From Mycolicibacterium boenickei (GTDB lineage: Bacteria; Actinomycetota; Actinomycetes; Mycobacteriales; Mycobacteriaceae): a stretch of DNA of 64,000 nt. The notes under the pieces were generated by a model. It ran no database searches. It was not told the DNA's origin and saw only the letters and a list, made by a program, of their open reading frames with translations. The position numbers were made by a program, and so were the translations under genes. Numbering within the stretch: the stretch's first letter is position 1; every line of letters begins with the position of its first letter. Shown piece after piece: positions 18,935 through 26,436 of this stretch. The stretch is from NCBI RefSeq assembly GCF_010731295.1, contig NZ_AP022579.1, forward strand, positions 1,488,001-1,552,000, given 5' to 3'.

Positions 18935-19192
18935 GAACTGCTGGATGCGACTTCCCCGCTTTCTCCCCCCAACCTGGCTGGGCGTGTCCTGGCTCGTACC
19001 AGCGAGAGCGTACCTCCACCGGTGTAATGTGGCTCGCTCTCTTCCGGTTCTGAGATCACGCTGAGACATCTCACAGCGGAGATCCGTAGCGTTTGGCGCG
19101 ACCGCCGCTAACGGAATCGCCCACCCCGGCGAAATAGCTAAGGACGACCCCGGCTGACGTGTGCGCCGGGGCCCACGCTGAAGGAGTACTCC
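18935..19192. promoter_or_regulatory. Divergent mmpL11 / hemophore control region
   Basis: This 258-bp gap separates mmpL11 and the first hemophore-like gene. It holds TGAGAT-N11-ATCTCA (19051-19073) and a GC hairpin CCCCGGC-N10-GCCGGGG (19148-19171) in the hemophore leader. GGAGTACTCC, a 10-bp palindrome containing the ribosome-binding site, directly abuts the ATG at 19193. I saw no convincing IdeR (iron) box. Confidence 0.4.
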
Positions 19193-19747
19193 ATGCAACC
19201 GACCAACGGTGGACTGCGCCGCGGTCTGATCGCCGCCCTCGCGGTGACCGGGGCCGGCGGTGCGATGGTGGCCGCGCTCATGGTCCCGTCCGCTACGGCT
19301 GCGACCGATCCGTGTGCCGCCAGTGAGGTCGCCCGCACCGCGGGCAGTGTGGCCACCAACATCGGCAACTATCTGGACACGCATCCCCAGACCAACCAGG
19401 CCCTGACCACGATCAGTCAGCAGCAGGGCGGCGCCCAGTCGATCGCCGCCCTCAAGACCTACTTCGACGCCAACCCGCAGGCCGCCAAGGACATGCAGCA
19501 GTTGCAGCAGCCGCTGGCCAACCTGGGCACCCGGTGCAAGTTGCCGGTGACCCTGCCGCAGCTGATGGGGCTGGCGCAGGCCACCCAGCAGGGCGGCGGA
19601 GCTACCAGCGGTTTGCCCGGCGGCCTGCCCTCGGCGCAGAACGTCGGGGTGCCCGGCGTCGCAGTGCCGGCGCAACGCCCGGCGGCCACGGCCGCGACGG
19701 CGGGCTCCGGTCCGCTTCCGGGTCCCGCCACGGCCTCGACCCGCTAG
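19193..19747 (+). CDS. Secreted hemophore-like protein (Rv0203 family)
   Basis: A 184-residue exported protein. Residues 1-37 are a signal peptide (hydrophobic AALAVTGAGGAMVAALM, cut near ATAATDP). The mature domain is helical with a cysteine pair (C41 and the Cys in GTRCKLPV) and the motif Y60-LDT-H64, matching the Tyr-x3-His of the Rv0203 haem site. A Gly/Pro/Ala-rich tail of about 55 residues follows and is absent in the paralogue downstream. Rv0203 passes haem to MmpL3/MmpL11 periplasmic domains in M. tuberculosis. The divergent placement against mmpL11 agrees with that role. Confidence 0.85.
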   Translation: MQPTNGGLRRGLIAALAVTGAGGAMVAALMVPSATAATDPCAASEVARTAGSVATNIGNYLDTHPQTNQALTTISQQQGGAQSIAALKTYFDANPQAAKDMQQLQQPLANLGTRCKLPVTLPQLMGLAQATQQGGGATSGLPGGLPSAQNVGVPGVAVPAQRPAATAATAGSGPLPGPATASTR

Positions 19748-19916
19748 GTCAGCTGTCGTCGCGTCGCCTGAGACGGCGTCGCTGAGCTGCGGATTTACCG
19801 GGCGGCACGACGGTTTGCGCGCAAGGCAAGAAAGTCGTCAAGGATTCTGCTTAGCTTTCCTTCAGCCGTTAACCGTTTGGGGTTACGGCCTCCCCATCCG
19901 ATGAAGGAGCTTGACC

Positions 19917-20300
19917 ATGTTGCTCTCGGCCCGAAATGCGCGGCGCGTGGTAGCTGGCGTGGCCGGCGCCGGCGCTGTAGCCGGTGCGATGCTGTTCGGC
20001 GCCATCCCGTCGGCGCTTGCCGACGACCCGGCGAACAACCCCCCCAACTGCAGCGCTGCCGATCTGGCCGGCGTGGCTTCGGGTGTGTCGGCATCAACCT
20101 CGGCGTACCTGTTCACCCATCCCGACGTGAACAACTTCTTCACCAGCCTCGAGGGCCTGCCGCGCGAAGAGGTCAAGACCAAGGTGCACGACTACCTTGA
20201 GGCCAACCCGCAGACGAAGGCCGAGCTGACCGGTATCCGCCAGCCCCTGGTAGACCTGAAGAACCGCTGCGGCGAAGCTCCGGCTCCTTCCATCCCGTAA
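19917..20300 (+). CDS. Second hemophore-like protein (Rv0203 family)
   Basis: A 127-residue paralogue starting [10 protein letters not shown]. The ATG at 19917 is preferred over a TTG two codons earlier because AAGGAGC lies 6 nt upstream. The signal peptide ends near PSALA-DD (residue 36). The mature part keeps the key motif Y64-LFT-H68, the cysteine pair (NCSAADL and KNRCGEA) and the downstream [10 protein letters not shown] segment seen as DANPQAAKDM in the first copy. The two proteins probably arose by tandem duplication. The response regulator follows after 43 bp on the same strand. Confidence 0.85.
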   Translation: MLLSARNARRVVAGVAGAGAVAGAMLFGAIPSALADDPANNPPNCSAADLAGVASGVSASTSAYLFTHPDVNNFFTSLEGLPREEVKTKVHDYLEANPQTKAELTGIRQPLVDLKNRCGEAPAPSIP

Positions 20301-20343
20301 CCGAGTGCGGGTGGAAGCAACCCCCGCCAGCGGCGAAGGACAC

Positions 20344-21045
20344 GTGACGCCCGAGAGTGTTAACCGCACGGTGCTGATGGTCGACGACGACCCGGATGTG
20401 CGTACTTCGGTTGCCCGCGGACTGAGGCATTCGGGGTTCGACGTCCGGGTCGCGGCGTCCGGCAAGGAGGCACTGCGCCTGTTGTCGAACGAGTCGCACG
20501 ACGCGCTCGTCCTCGACGTCCAAATGCCGGAACTCGACGGCGTCGCTGTGGTCACCGCCCTGCGGGCACTGGGCAACGACATTCCGATCTGCGTGCTGTC
20601 GGCCCGCGACACGGTCAACGACCGCATCGCGGGACTGGAAGCCGGCGCGGACGATTACCTGACCAAACCGTTCGACCTCGGCGAGCTCGTGGCCCGGCTC
20701 AACGCACTGCTGCGCCGGGCCAGCCATGCCGAGGGTCAGTCGGACACCATGACCGTCGGCGCGCTGACCATCGACACCGCCCGCCGGCTGGTGTTCGTCG
20801 GCGGGGAACGCGTCGACCTGACCAAGCGGGAATTCGATCTGCTGGCCGTGTTGGCCGAGAACACGGGTGTGGTGCTGTCGCGCCAGCGGCTGCTCGAGCT
20901 GGTCTGGGGATACGACTTCGACGTGGACACCAACGTCGCCGATGTGTTCATCTCGTACCTGCGGCGCAAGCTCGAAGGGCCCGACGTGCCGCGGGTCATC
21001 CATACCGTTCGCGGGATCGGGTACGTGCTGCGGGAGGATGCGTGA
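20344..21045 (+). CDS. PrrA-like response regulator (OmpR family)
   Basis: From the GTG at 20344 (GAAGGA site just upstream) the product is 233 residues. The receiver domain has the acidic pocket D14-D16, phospho-acceptor D58 (LVLDVQMP) and K108 (DYLTKPF). The C-terminal winged helix contains [15 protein letters not shown] and [20 protein letters not shown], very similar to PrrA (Rv0903c). As I recall, M. smegmatis carries a second PrrAB pair exactly here, so this is likely the orthologue of that copy. The partner kinase starts 25 bp downstream. Confidence 0.9.
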   Translation: MTPESVNRTVLMVDDDPDVRTSVARGLRHSGFDVRVAASGKEALRLLSNESHDALVLDVQMPELDGVAVVTALRALGNDIPICVLSARDTVNDRIAGLEAGADDYLTKPFDLGELVARLNALLRRASHAEGQSDTMTVGALTIDTARRLVFVGGERVDLTKREFDLLAVLAENTGVVLSRQRLLELVWGYDFDVDTNVADVFISYLRRKLEGPDVPRVIHTVRGIGYVLREDA

Positions 21046-21070
21046 GAACCCCATGAGGACTCAGCGGTAG

Positions 21071-22411
21071 GTGCGGATCTTCGGCTTCATCCGTTCGGCG
21101 TCATTGCGCACCAGGGTCGCGGTGGCTGCGGCGCTGGCGGCCGCGGCCGTGGTGGCGGTGTTCACCATCCTGACCTCGGTGGTGCTGGCCAACAACGACT
21201 CCGCCCAATTGGACCGCAGGCTCGATTCGATCGTCGATGCCAGCATCAACCCCGAGCATCTGCAGGATCCCACCCGCGGCGTGCTGACCACCGGCCGGTC
21301 GCGTTCGTCGGGGCAGGTGGTGTTCCAGCGGGGCTTCCAGCTGCCTGCGCTGCCGCCGGGCACCGAGACCGTCCAGGTCAACGGTGTCGATTACCGAGTG
21401 CGGACGGTCCACATGGACCAGCACGGCGGGGTGCTGATGTCCATCGGGATCCGCGCCGACAGTATCTTGTTGAGCCCCAACAGGATTCCGCTGTACACCG
21501 GATTCGGTGTGGCCACCGTGCTGGTGGCAGGGGGACTGGGCTGGCTGCTGGCCGGCCCGGCCATCCGACCGCTGCGCAAGCTCACCGAGCACACTTCGAA
21601 ACTGGACAGCGGCACCGAGACGATGCCGAAAGTGCGCGGCGTCCGGGAGGCCGAGGACCTGTCGGAAGCCATGGCGGGCATGCTCACCCGCTTGGCCGCC
21701 GCGCAGCGCGCCACCACCAATTCTCTTCAGGCCGCTCAAGATTTCGCCGCCAACGCCGCGCATGAGTTGCGCACGCCGCTCACCGCGATGCGAGCCGACT
21801 TGGACACGCTCCGCATCCACAACCTGCCGGAATCCGAACGCGACGAAGTGGTGGCCGACCTGTCCAGGGCGCAGCGCCGCGTCGAGGCGATCATCACCGC
21901 GCTGGGCCAACTCGCCTCCGGACAGCTGGCCCAGGCCGAAGACCGCGAACTGATCGACATCGCCGACCTGCTCGACCGGGTGGTCAGGGAGAACGCCCGG
22001 GGAAGCGAGCATGTCCAGATCGACGTGCAGGTGGCCGACGACATCGGCCTGGTGATGGGCTGGCCCGGTGGACTGCGCATCGCGGTGGACAACCTGGTGC
22101 GCAACGCCATCGTCCACGGCGAGGCCACCCGGATCACCCTGACCGCCCACCGCGGCGACGACCACCTCGTGATCACCGTCGACGACAACGGCCGGGGACT
22201 GCCGGTCGAGGAGCACGAGACCGTCCTGGGCCGGTTCCGTCGAGGCAGCACCGCGATGGCGGGCGGATCCGGACTCGGCCTGGCCCTGGTGGCCCAGCAG
22301 GCCCACCTGCACGGCGGTGAGATCACGTTGTCCGACGGACCTCTCGGCGGCCTGCGGGCGACGTTGACGATTGCGATGTCGCCGAACGGGGATGCGGCTC
22401 AGGCGGACTGA
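21071..22411 (+). CDS. PrrB-like sensor histidine kinase
   Basis: A 446-residue kinase from a GTG at 21071. One membrane helix lies at about 17-40, an outside domain to about 140, a second helix at 142-162, then HAMP. The phospho-acceptor is H231 (AAHELRTPLTAMRAD); the ATPase domain has the N box DNLVRNAIVHG, G1 box VDDNGRGLP and G2 box GGSGLGLAL. An in-frame ATG AGG ACT CAG CGG TAG at 21053-21070 ends right at the GTG, so translation may begin by termination-reinitiation. The signal is unknown; PrrB systems respond to nitrogen and redox conditions in other mycobacteria. Confidence 0.9.
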   Translation: MRIFGFIRSASLRTRVAVAAALAAAAVVAVFTILTSVVLANNDSAQLDRRLDSIVDASINPEHLQDPTRGVLTTGRSRSSGQVVFQRGFQLPALPPGTETVQVNGVDYRVRTVHMDQHGGVLMSIGIRADSILLSPNRIPLYTGFGVATVLVAGGLGWLLAGPAIRPLRKLTEHTSKLDSGTETMPKVRGVREAEDLSEAMAGMLTRLAAAQRATTNSLQAAQDFAANAAHELRTPLTAMRADLDTLRIHNLPESERDEVVADLSRAQRRVEAIITALGQLASGQLAQAEDRELIDIADLLDRVVRENARGSEHVQIDVQVADDIGLVMGWPGGLRIAVDNLVRNAIVHGEATRITLTAHRGDDHLVITVDDNGRGLPVEEHETVLGRFRRGSTAMAGGSGLGLALVAQQAHLHGGEITLSDGPLGGLRATLTIAMSPNGDAAQAD

Positions 22412-22425
22412 CGACGCCGCACCGC

Positions 22426-22476
22426 TCAGGCTTGTTGCGTACGCCCGCGCGTCAGGCTTGTTGCGTACGCCCGCGC
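22426..22476. repeat. 26-bp tandem duplication at the 3' end of the DUF3054 gene
   Basis: The unit TCAGGCTTGTTGCGTACGCC plus CGCGCG occurs at 22426-22451 and again at 22452-22476. Read on the minus strand, each copy encodes the C-terminal RGRTQQA and a TGA stop. The second copy is the real gene end; the first lies just beyond it. Confidence 0.9.
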
Positions 22477-22817
22477 ACGGCGAGCACCGCGCGCCAGCCC
22501 AACAGCAGCACGGCCGTCACCAGTGAGGCCACGACGATGAAGCTGACCGCCACCCCGGCGGAGGTCAGCTTGCGGAGCACCATGCCGACCACCACGGTGC
22601 TGACCCACACCACAACCCCGGTGGGCGCCAACGACGTCGGGCGCTGCCAGCCGCGAGAGAGCAACCAGCCCACCACGGTGCCGGTCAGAAACGGCCAGGT
22701 CGTCTCGGCCACCCCGGCCAACGTGATGCCCTCGGCGTGGCTGCGCCGCCCGATCGTGCAGAACACCACCACACAGATCAGGTCGGCCAGGAAAGCCGTG
22801 CCGCTAGCTCGTCGCAT
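22452..22817 (-). CDS. DUF3054 membrane protein
   Basis: A 121-residue protein of four membrane helices (about 7-22, 38-55, 65-85, 90-112) with the DUF3054 pattern: an early FLADLICVVVFCTIGRRSH and a TTWPFLTGTVVGWLLSR helix. Function unknown. Its start overlaps the end of the M23 lipoprotein gene by 14 bp, suggesting cotranscription. The gene end has been duplicated in tandem. Confidence 0.85.
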   Translation of the reverse strand: MRRASGTAFLADLICVVVFCTIGRRSHAEGITLAGVAETTWPFLTGTVVGWLLSRGWQRPTSLAPTGVVVWVSTVVVGMVLRKLTSAGVAVSFIVVASLVTAVLLLGWRAVLAVRGRTQQA

Positions 22818-24003
22818 ATGTCATCACATCCAGTACCAGTGGGCTGACGTCGGATTGGTCGCGCTCGGCGAAGCCCGGTTGCCGTGCGGCCGGCTTGCCG
22901 TCGAACAGCGCATCGGCGGCGGCCAGCGAGGTGAGCCGCGAATCGAGCCGGAACGATTTGAAGGTAAATGGTAAGCCATTGGACGCCAAGGGATCCGGGC
23001 CGTCCATCACATGGAAGTGCAGGTGCGGTGCGTCGGAGTTGCCAGAATTGCCGAGGGCCCCGATGGCCTGCCCGGCGCTGAGCTTGTCACCGGGCTTGAC
23101 CTTGAGGCTGTTCGGCTGCAGGTGGGCGTAGAAGGCGTAGTTGCCGTCGCCGATGTCCTGCACGATGTGGTTGCCGCCGTACTGCTGCAGGGTGAGGCCG
23201 CTCGGCGTGACACCGGGGACCTGCTCGTTGAGCCCGTCGAGCACGGCCACCACGGGTCCGTCGGCCACTGCGTGGATCTCCGCGCCGAAGTAGGGGTAGC
23301 TCACGACCTTGGCCCGGTCCCCGGCGAACAGCCGCCCATCGGCGCCGATCTGCACATAATCGATCGCGAATCGTTCAGCGGCCCAGACTTTTCCGTTGAT
23401 CGGGTTGAGCGCCATCCGGTGCGGGGTCATATCGCAGCAGCTGTTCGCGTCGACCCAGTTGTCACCGGTCAGCGGCGGGGTGATGGATACCGGTTTGCGA
23501 GTCTGCACCGCCACCGGCGCCACCGACTCGGTGAGGGTCGGCGGGACCAGCGGCGGCATCGGTTTGGCCACCGTGATCCCGAGTTCGTGGGTGAGTGCGG
23601 TGGGCACCTGCGCGGGGTCGTCGGCGACGACGTCCATCCACACATAGGCGCTCTGGCCCGGGCCGAGCACATTGGTTCCGGCCGCGGAGTTGCCCACCGC
23701 CCTGGTCCAGTACTTGAGGCTGTCTCCGGACAACGTGAGTAGCTTGCGGTCGGCCGTCGCGGCGCTCAGCGAGTTGAGGGTGACAACTCCCGGTGAGGTG
23801 TTGGTCAACATCAGCTCATAGGCCAGGTGGGTGCGGCCGTCGGTCGCCGCCACCGGAACCGGTTCTGCCAGAACCGATCCCACCACCGGCGTGACCACGG
23901 GCGGCGGAGTCGTGGTGGTGGGCGACTCCGACTGCGGAGTCTGCGCCGACGAGCACCCGGCCAGGATCAGGGCGAGCACAGCGATCGGGTACCGGATTCG
24001 CAT
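22804..24003 (-). CDS. M23-type (LytM) peptidase lipoprotein
   Basis: A 399-residue lipoprotein: the signal ends in the lipobox LILAGC (C17), so it is anchored to the outer face of the membrane. A Thr/Pro linker and an immunoglobulin-like region follow, then a LytM domain with the metal-binding HLHFHVMDG motif near residue 345 and an upstream EIHAVADGPVV strand. LytM enzymes cut peptidoglycan peptides; some are regulators without activity. Here the first Zn ligand region (residues about 235-260) appears as YFGAEIHAVADG, so the usual HxxxD site should be checked before assuming activity. Confidence 0.85.
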   Translation of the reverse strand: MRIRYPIAVLALILAGCSSAQTPQSESPTTTTPPPVVTPVVGSVLAEPVPVAATDGRTHLAYELMLTNTSPGVVTLNSLSAATADRKLLTLSGDSLKYWTRAVGNSAAGTNVLGPGQSAYVWMDVVADDPAQVPTALTHELGITVAKPMPPLVPPTLTESVAPVAVQTRKPVSITPPLTGDNWVDANSCCDMTPHRMALNPINGKVWAAERFAIDYVQIGADGRLFAGDRAKVVSYPYFGAEIHAVADGPVVAVLDGLNEQVPGVTPSGLTLQQYGGNHIVQDIGDGNYAFYAHLQPNSLKVKPGDKLSAGQAIGALGNSGNSDAPHLHFHVMDGPDPLASNGLPFTFKSFRLDSRLTSLAAADALFDGKPAARQPGFAERDQSDVSPLVLDVMTYATS

Positions 24004-24012
24004 GGACGACTC

Positions 24013-25152
24013 CTAGCGCTCGGGTTCGGGGTGGGATTTTTTGCCGGGGCCGGCGTCTTGCTGGATTGCCGGCCCGCCGGCGTCTTGCTGGATTGCCGGC
24101 CCGCCGGCGTCGGGATCCAGGTCCTTCTCGGTGCGGAACATGAAGAAGAACACCACCCAGCCGATCGCCGAGATGAAGATCCAGCTGACCAGCCGGTAGA
24201 TGAGCATCGCCGAGATGGCGGAGGCCAGCGTGAGGCCGGAGGAGACCAGCCCGGGCACCAGCACCGCCTCCACCACGAGGAGACCGCCCGGCATCAACGG
24301 GATCGACCCCACCGCGCGGGCCGCGGCATAGGCGACGGTGACTCCGGCCAGTGACGGATGACCTCCGGCGGCATAGCAGGCGAAGGCCAGACAGGCCACG
24401 TCGGCGATCCAGTTGAACATCGACCAGCTGAACGCCACCGCGAGATCTCGACGGCCCAGGCTGACCGATTCGAGCTGCTGCAGGATCTCGCGCCACTTGG
24501 CCAGGCCGACGTCAGAGGGCTTGCCGCGCAACGAGTTCACCCACGCCAGCACCTTGACCCCGATGCCGTCGATCAGCTCGGGTCTGGTGGCTACGGCCTG
24601 GGCCAGCAGGATGATGGCCAGGAACGCGCCGAGCGAAAAGATCAGCGACAGTGGGTTCTTGCTGGCACCGAGCATGAGGGCGCCGCCGAGGCCCAGCAGT
24701 GCCAGGCCCACGATCTGCAGTACCCCCGACATCACCAGCTGCCACGAGGCCACCAACGGTGAGGCACCCCAGATGCGTTGCTGGCGGTAGACGAAGGTCG
24801 CGGAGAGCACCGGCCCGCCGGGCATCGTGGTCGACAGGGCGTTGCCGGCGTAGAACGCGGCCTCCGAGCGCCACTGTTTGACGGGTACGCCGGCCGAGCG
24901 CAGCAGTGTCCGCTGGATCTGGGCGAAGCTGTGCATCGATGCCATCGCGGCGCCGACGGCAGCCAGCACCCACCAGCCGTTCGCGGTCAGCAGGCTCCGC
25001 CAGGCTTTCGCCAGCTGATCCCAGACCAGGGTCACCTCGACGGCGAGCACGCTGACCGCGAGTGCGATGACCACCCATCGCGCCCACCAGTACCTACCGC
25101 GCGTGGAGCCGGCCCGGGCCCGGGCCGTGTCGGCCGGCGCGTCCTGTGACAC
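24013..25152 (-). CDS. YbhN/UPF0104-type membrane protein (Rv0204c-like)
   Basis: About 379 residues from a GTG at 25152. Eight hydrophobic segments are visible, with LPG synthetase/flippase-type motifs (MPGGPVLSATFVYRQQR near residue 95 and PLMPGGLLVVEAVLVPGL near 280). Proteins of this family resemble the membrane half of MprF and may move lipids. The C-terminus carries a nine-residue tandem duplication (GGPAIQQDA twice), produced by a 27-bp DNA repeat. The gene is 9 bp upstream of the M23 lipoprotein gene and likely in one operon with it. Confidence 0.8.
   Translation of the reverse strand: MSQDAPADTARARAGSTRGRYWWARWVVIALAVSVLAVEVTLVWDQLAKAWRSLLTANGWWVLAAVGAAMASMHSFAQIQRTLLRSAGVPVKQWRSEAAFYAGNALSTTMPGGPVLSATFVYRQQRIWGASPLVASWQLVMSGVLQIVGLALLGLGGALMLGASKNPLSLIFSLGAFLAIILLAQAVATRPELIDGIGVKVLAWVNSLRGKPSDVGLAKWREILQQLESVSLGRRDLAVAFSWSMFNWIADVACLAFACYAAGGHPSLAGVTVAYAAARAVGSIPLMPGGLLVVEAVLVPGLVSSGLTLASAISAMLIYRLVSWIFISAIGWVVFFFMFRTEKDLDPDAGGPAIQQDAGGPAIQQDAGPGKKSHPEPER
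24051..24104. repeat. 27-bp in-frame tandem repeat
   Basis: CGGCGTCTTGCTGGATTGCC plus GGCCCGC is present at 24051-24077 and 24078-24104 without a mismatch, followed by a partial third unit (CGGCGTC). It codes for two GGPAIQQDA units near the C-terminus of the Rv0204c-like protein. Confidence 0.92.
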
Positions 25153-25224
25153 GCAATACAGGGTAACCGCGCAGGTCGCAACGACATCGCCGGTTGTGGC
25201 GGCGCGCCGCATTAGGCTACCGAC

Positions 25225-26364
25225 ATGTCACCGGATCCTGTTGCTGATGAGGCCGTCACGCCGTTCGTCCGTAAGGTCGCGGCCTGGTCGTGGCGTCTGC
25301 TGGTCATCTTGGCGGCCGTCGTGGCGTTGCTATGGCTGGTCAAACGCCTCGAGGTGATCGTGGTGCCGGTGGCCCTGGCCACCATGGTGGCGGCTTTGCT
25401 GCTGCCCGCGGTCGACTTCATGGACCGCCGGGGCGCGCCGCGCGGAGCTGCCGTGGCTCTGGTGCTGCTGGCCAGTTTCGCGGTGGTGGGCGGCATCCTG
25501 AGCTTCGTCATCTCCCAATTCATCGAGGGTGCACCGCAACTCGTCGAACAGGTGACCCGAAGCATCGACGGGCTGCGCAACTGGCTGATCAACGGACCGC
25601 TGCAGCTGAGCAAGGAACAGATCGACCAGGCAGGCAACACCGCGATCGAGGCGTTGCAGCGCAACCAGGAGAAGCTCACCACCGGGGCGTTGTCCACCGC
25701 GGGCACCCTCACCGAGCTGCTCACCGGCGCGCTGTTGGTGCTGTTCACCCTGATCTTCCTGCTGCAGGGCGGGCGCAGCATCTTCGCGTTCGTCACCAAG
25801 GCGTTCCCGATCCATGTGCGGGAGCGGGTCCGCGACGCCGGTCGAGCCGGTTTCCACTCGCTGGGCGGCTACATGCGGGCGACGTTCCTGGTGGCCCTGG
25901 TCGACGCGGTCGGCATCGGCACGGGCCTGGCGATCATGGGTATCCCACTCGCGCTGCCGCTGGCCTCGCTGGTGTTCATGGGCGCGTTCATCCCGCTCGT
26001 CGGTGCCGTCGTCGCCGGATTCCTGGCGGTGGTGGTGGCGCTGCTGGCCAAGGGATTCGTCTACGCCCTGATCACGCTCGGGCTGATCATCGCCGTGCAG
26101 CAGTTGGAAGGCCACGTGCTGCAGCCACTGGTGATGGGCCGTGCGGTGTCGATCCACCCGTTGGCCGTGGTGTTGGCCATCGCGGGCGGCGGCGTGCTGG
26201 CAGGCATCGTCGGTGCCCTGCTGGCCGTGCCCACGGTGGCGTTCATCAACAGCGCGACCCGGGTGCTGTTGGCCGAGGACCCGGACGCCGAAGAGGCCCG
26301 GCAGGAGGACGAGGACAGTGTCCTCATCCAGTCCACTGCCGACGATCTGCCGCCCGAGGATTAG
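25225..26364 (+). CDS. AI-2E family transporter (Rv0205-like)
   Basis: A 379-residue membrane protein of the AI-2E exporter/PerM family: about seven or eight membrane helices, a long soluble segment around residues 75-145, and the family motif near [18 protein letters not shown] and [20 protein letters not shown]. Members export small molecules or ions; the substrate here is not known. The acidic C-terminus ([14 protein letters not shown]) is cytoplasmic. It is divergent from the Rv0204c-like gene and convergent with mmpL3. Confidence 0.88.
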   Translation: MSPDPVADEAVTPFVRKVAAWSWRLLVILAAVVALLWLVKRLEVIVVPVALATMVAALLLPAVDFMDRRGAPRGAAVALVLLASFAVVGGILSFVISQFIEGAPQLVEQVTRSIDGLRNWLINGPLQLSKEQIDQAGNTAIEALQRNQEKLTTGALSTAGTLTELLTGALLVLFTLIFLLQGGRSIFAFVTKAFPIHVRERVRDAGRAGFHSLGGYMRATFLVALVDAVGIGTGLAIMGIPLALPLASLVFMGAFIPLVGAVVAGFLAVVVALLAKGFVYALITLGLIIAVQQLEGHVLQPLVMGRAVSIHPLAVVLAIAGGGVLAGIVGALLAVPTVAFINSATRVLLAEDPDAEEARQEDEDSVLIQSTADDLPPED

Positions 26365-26367
26365 CGC

Positions 26368-26424
26368 CGAACGTCGGCCTGTGGTCGGGATTTCAGCGAA
26401 TCATGGAGCACAAGCCGACGTTCG
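26368..26424. terminator. Inverted repeat between convergent AI-2E and mmpL3 genes
   Basis: CGAACGTCGGCCTGTG (26368-26383) and CACAAGCCGACGTTCG (26409-26424) form 16-bp arms with one mismatch around a 25-nt loop, filling most of the 72-bp gap. It probably ends both transcripts. The sequence looks like a known mycobacterial dispersed intergenic repeat, but I cannot verify that here. Confidence 0.65.
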
Positions 26425-26436
26425 ATCAGCGAGTTA

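Noticed and set aside
17723..19027. 434-codon plus-strand frame opposite mmpL11
   Set aside because: Gln/Arg/His-rich antisense shadow.
18935..19192. IdeR iron box in front of the hemophore gene
   Set aside because: No sequence close to TTAGGTTAGGCTAACCTAA was found; only short unrelated inverted repeats are present.
18935..19675. N-terminal extension of MmpL11
   Set aside because: The extension is low-quality sequence that would overlap the divergent hemophore gene; the family start is at 18934.
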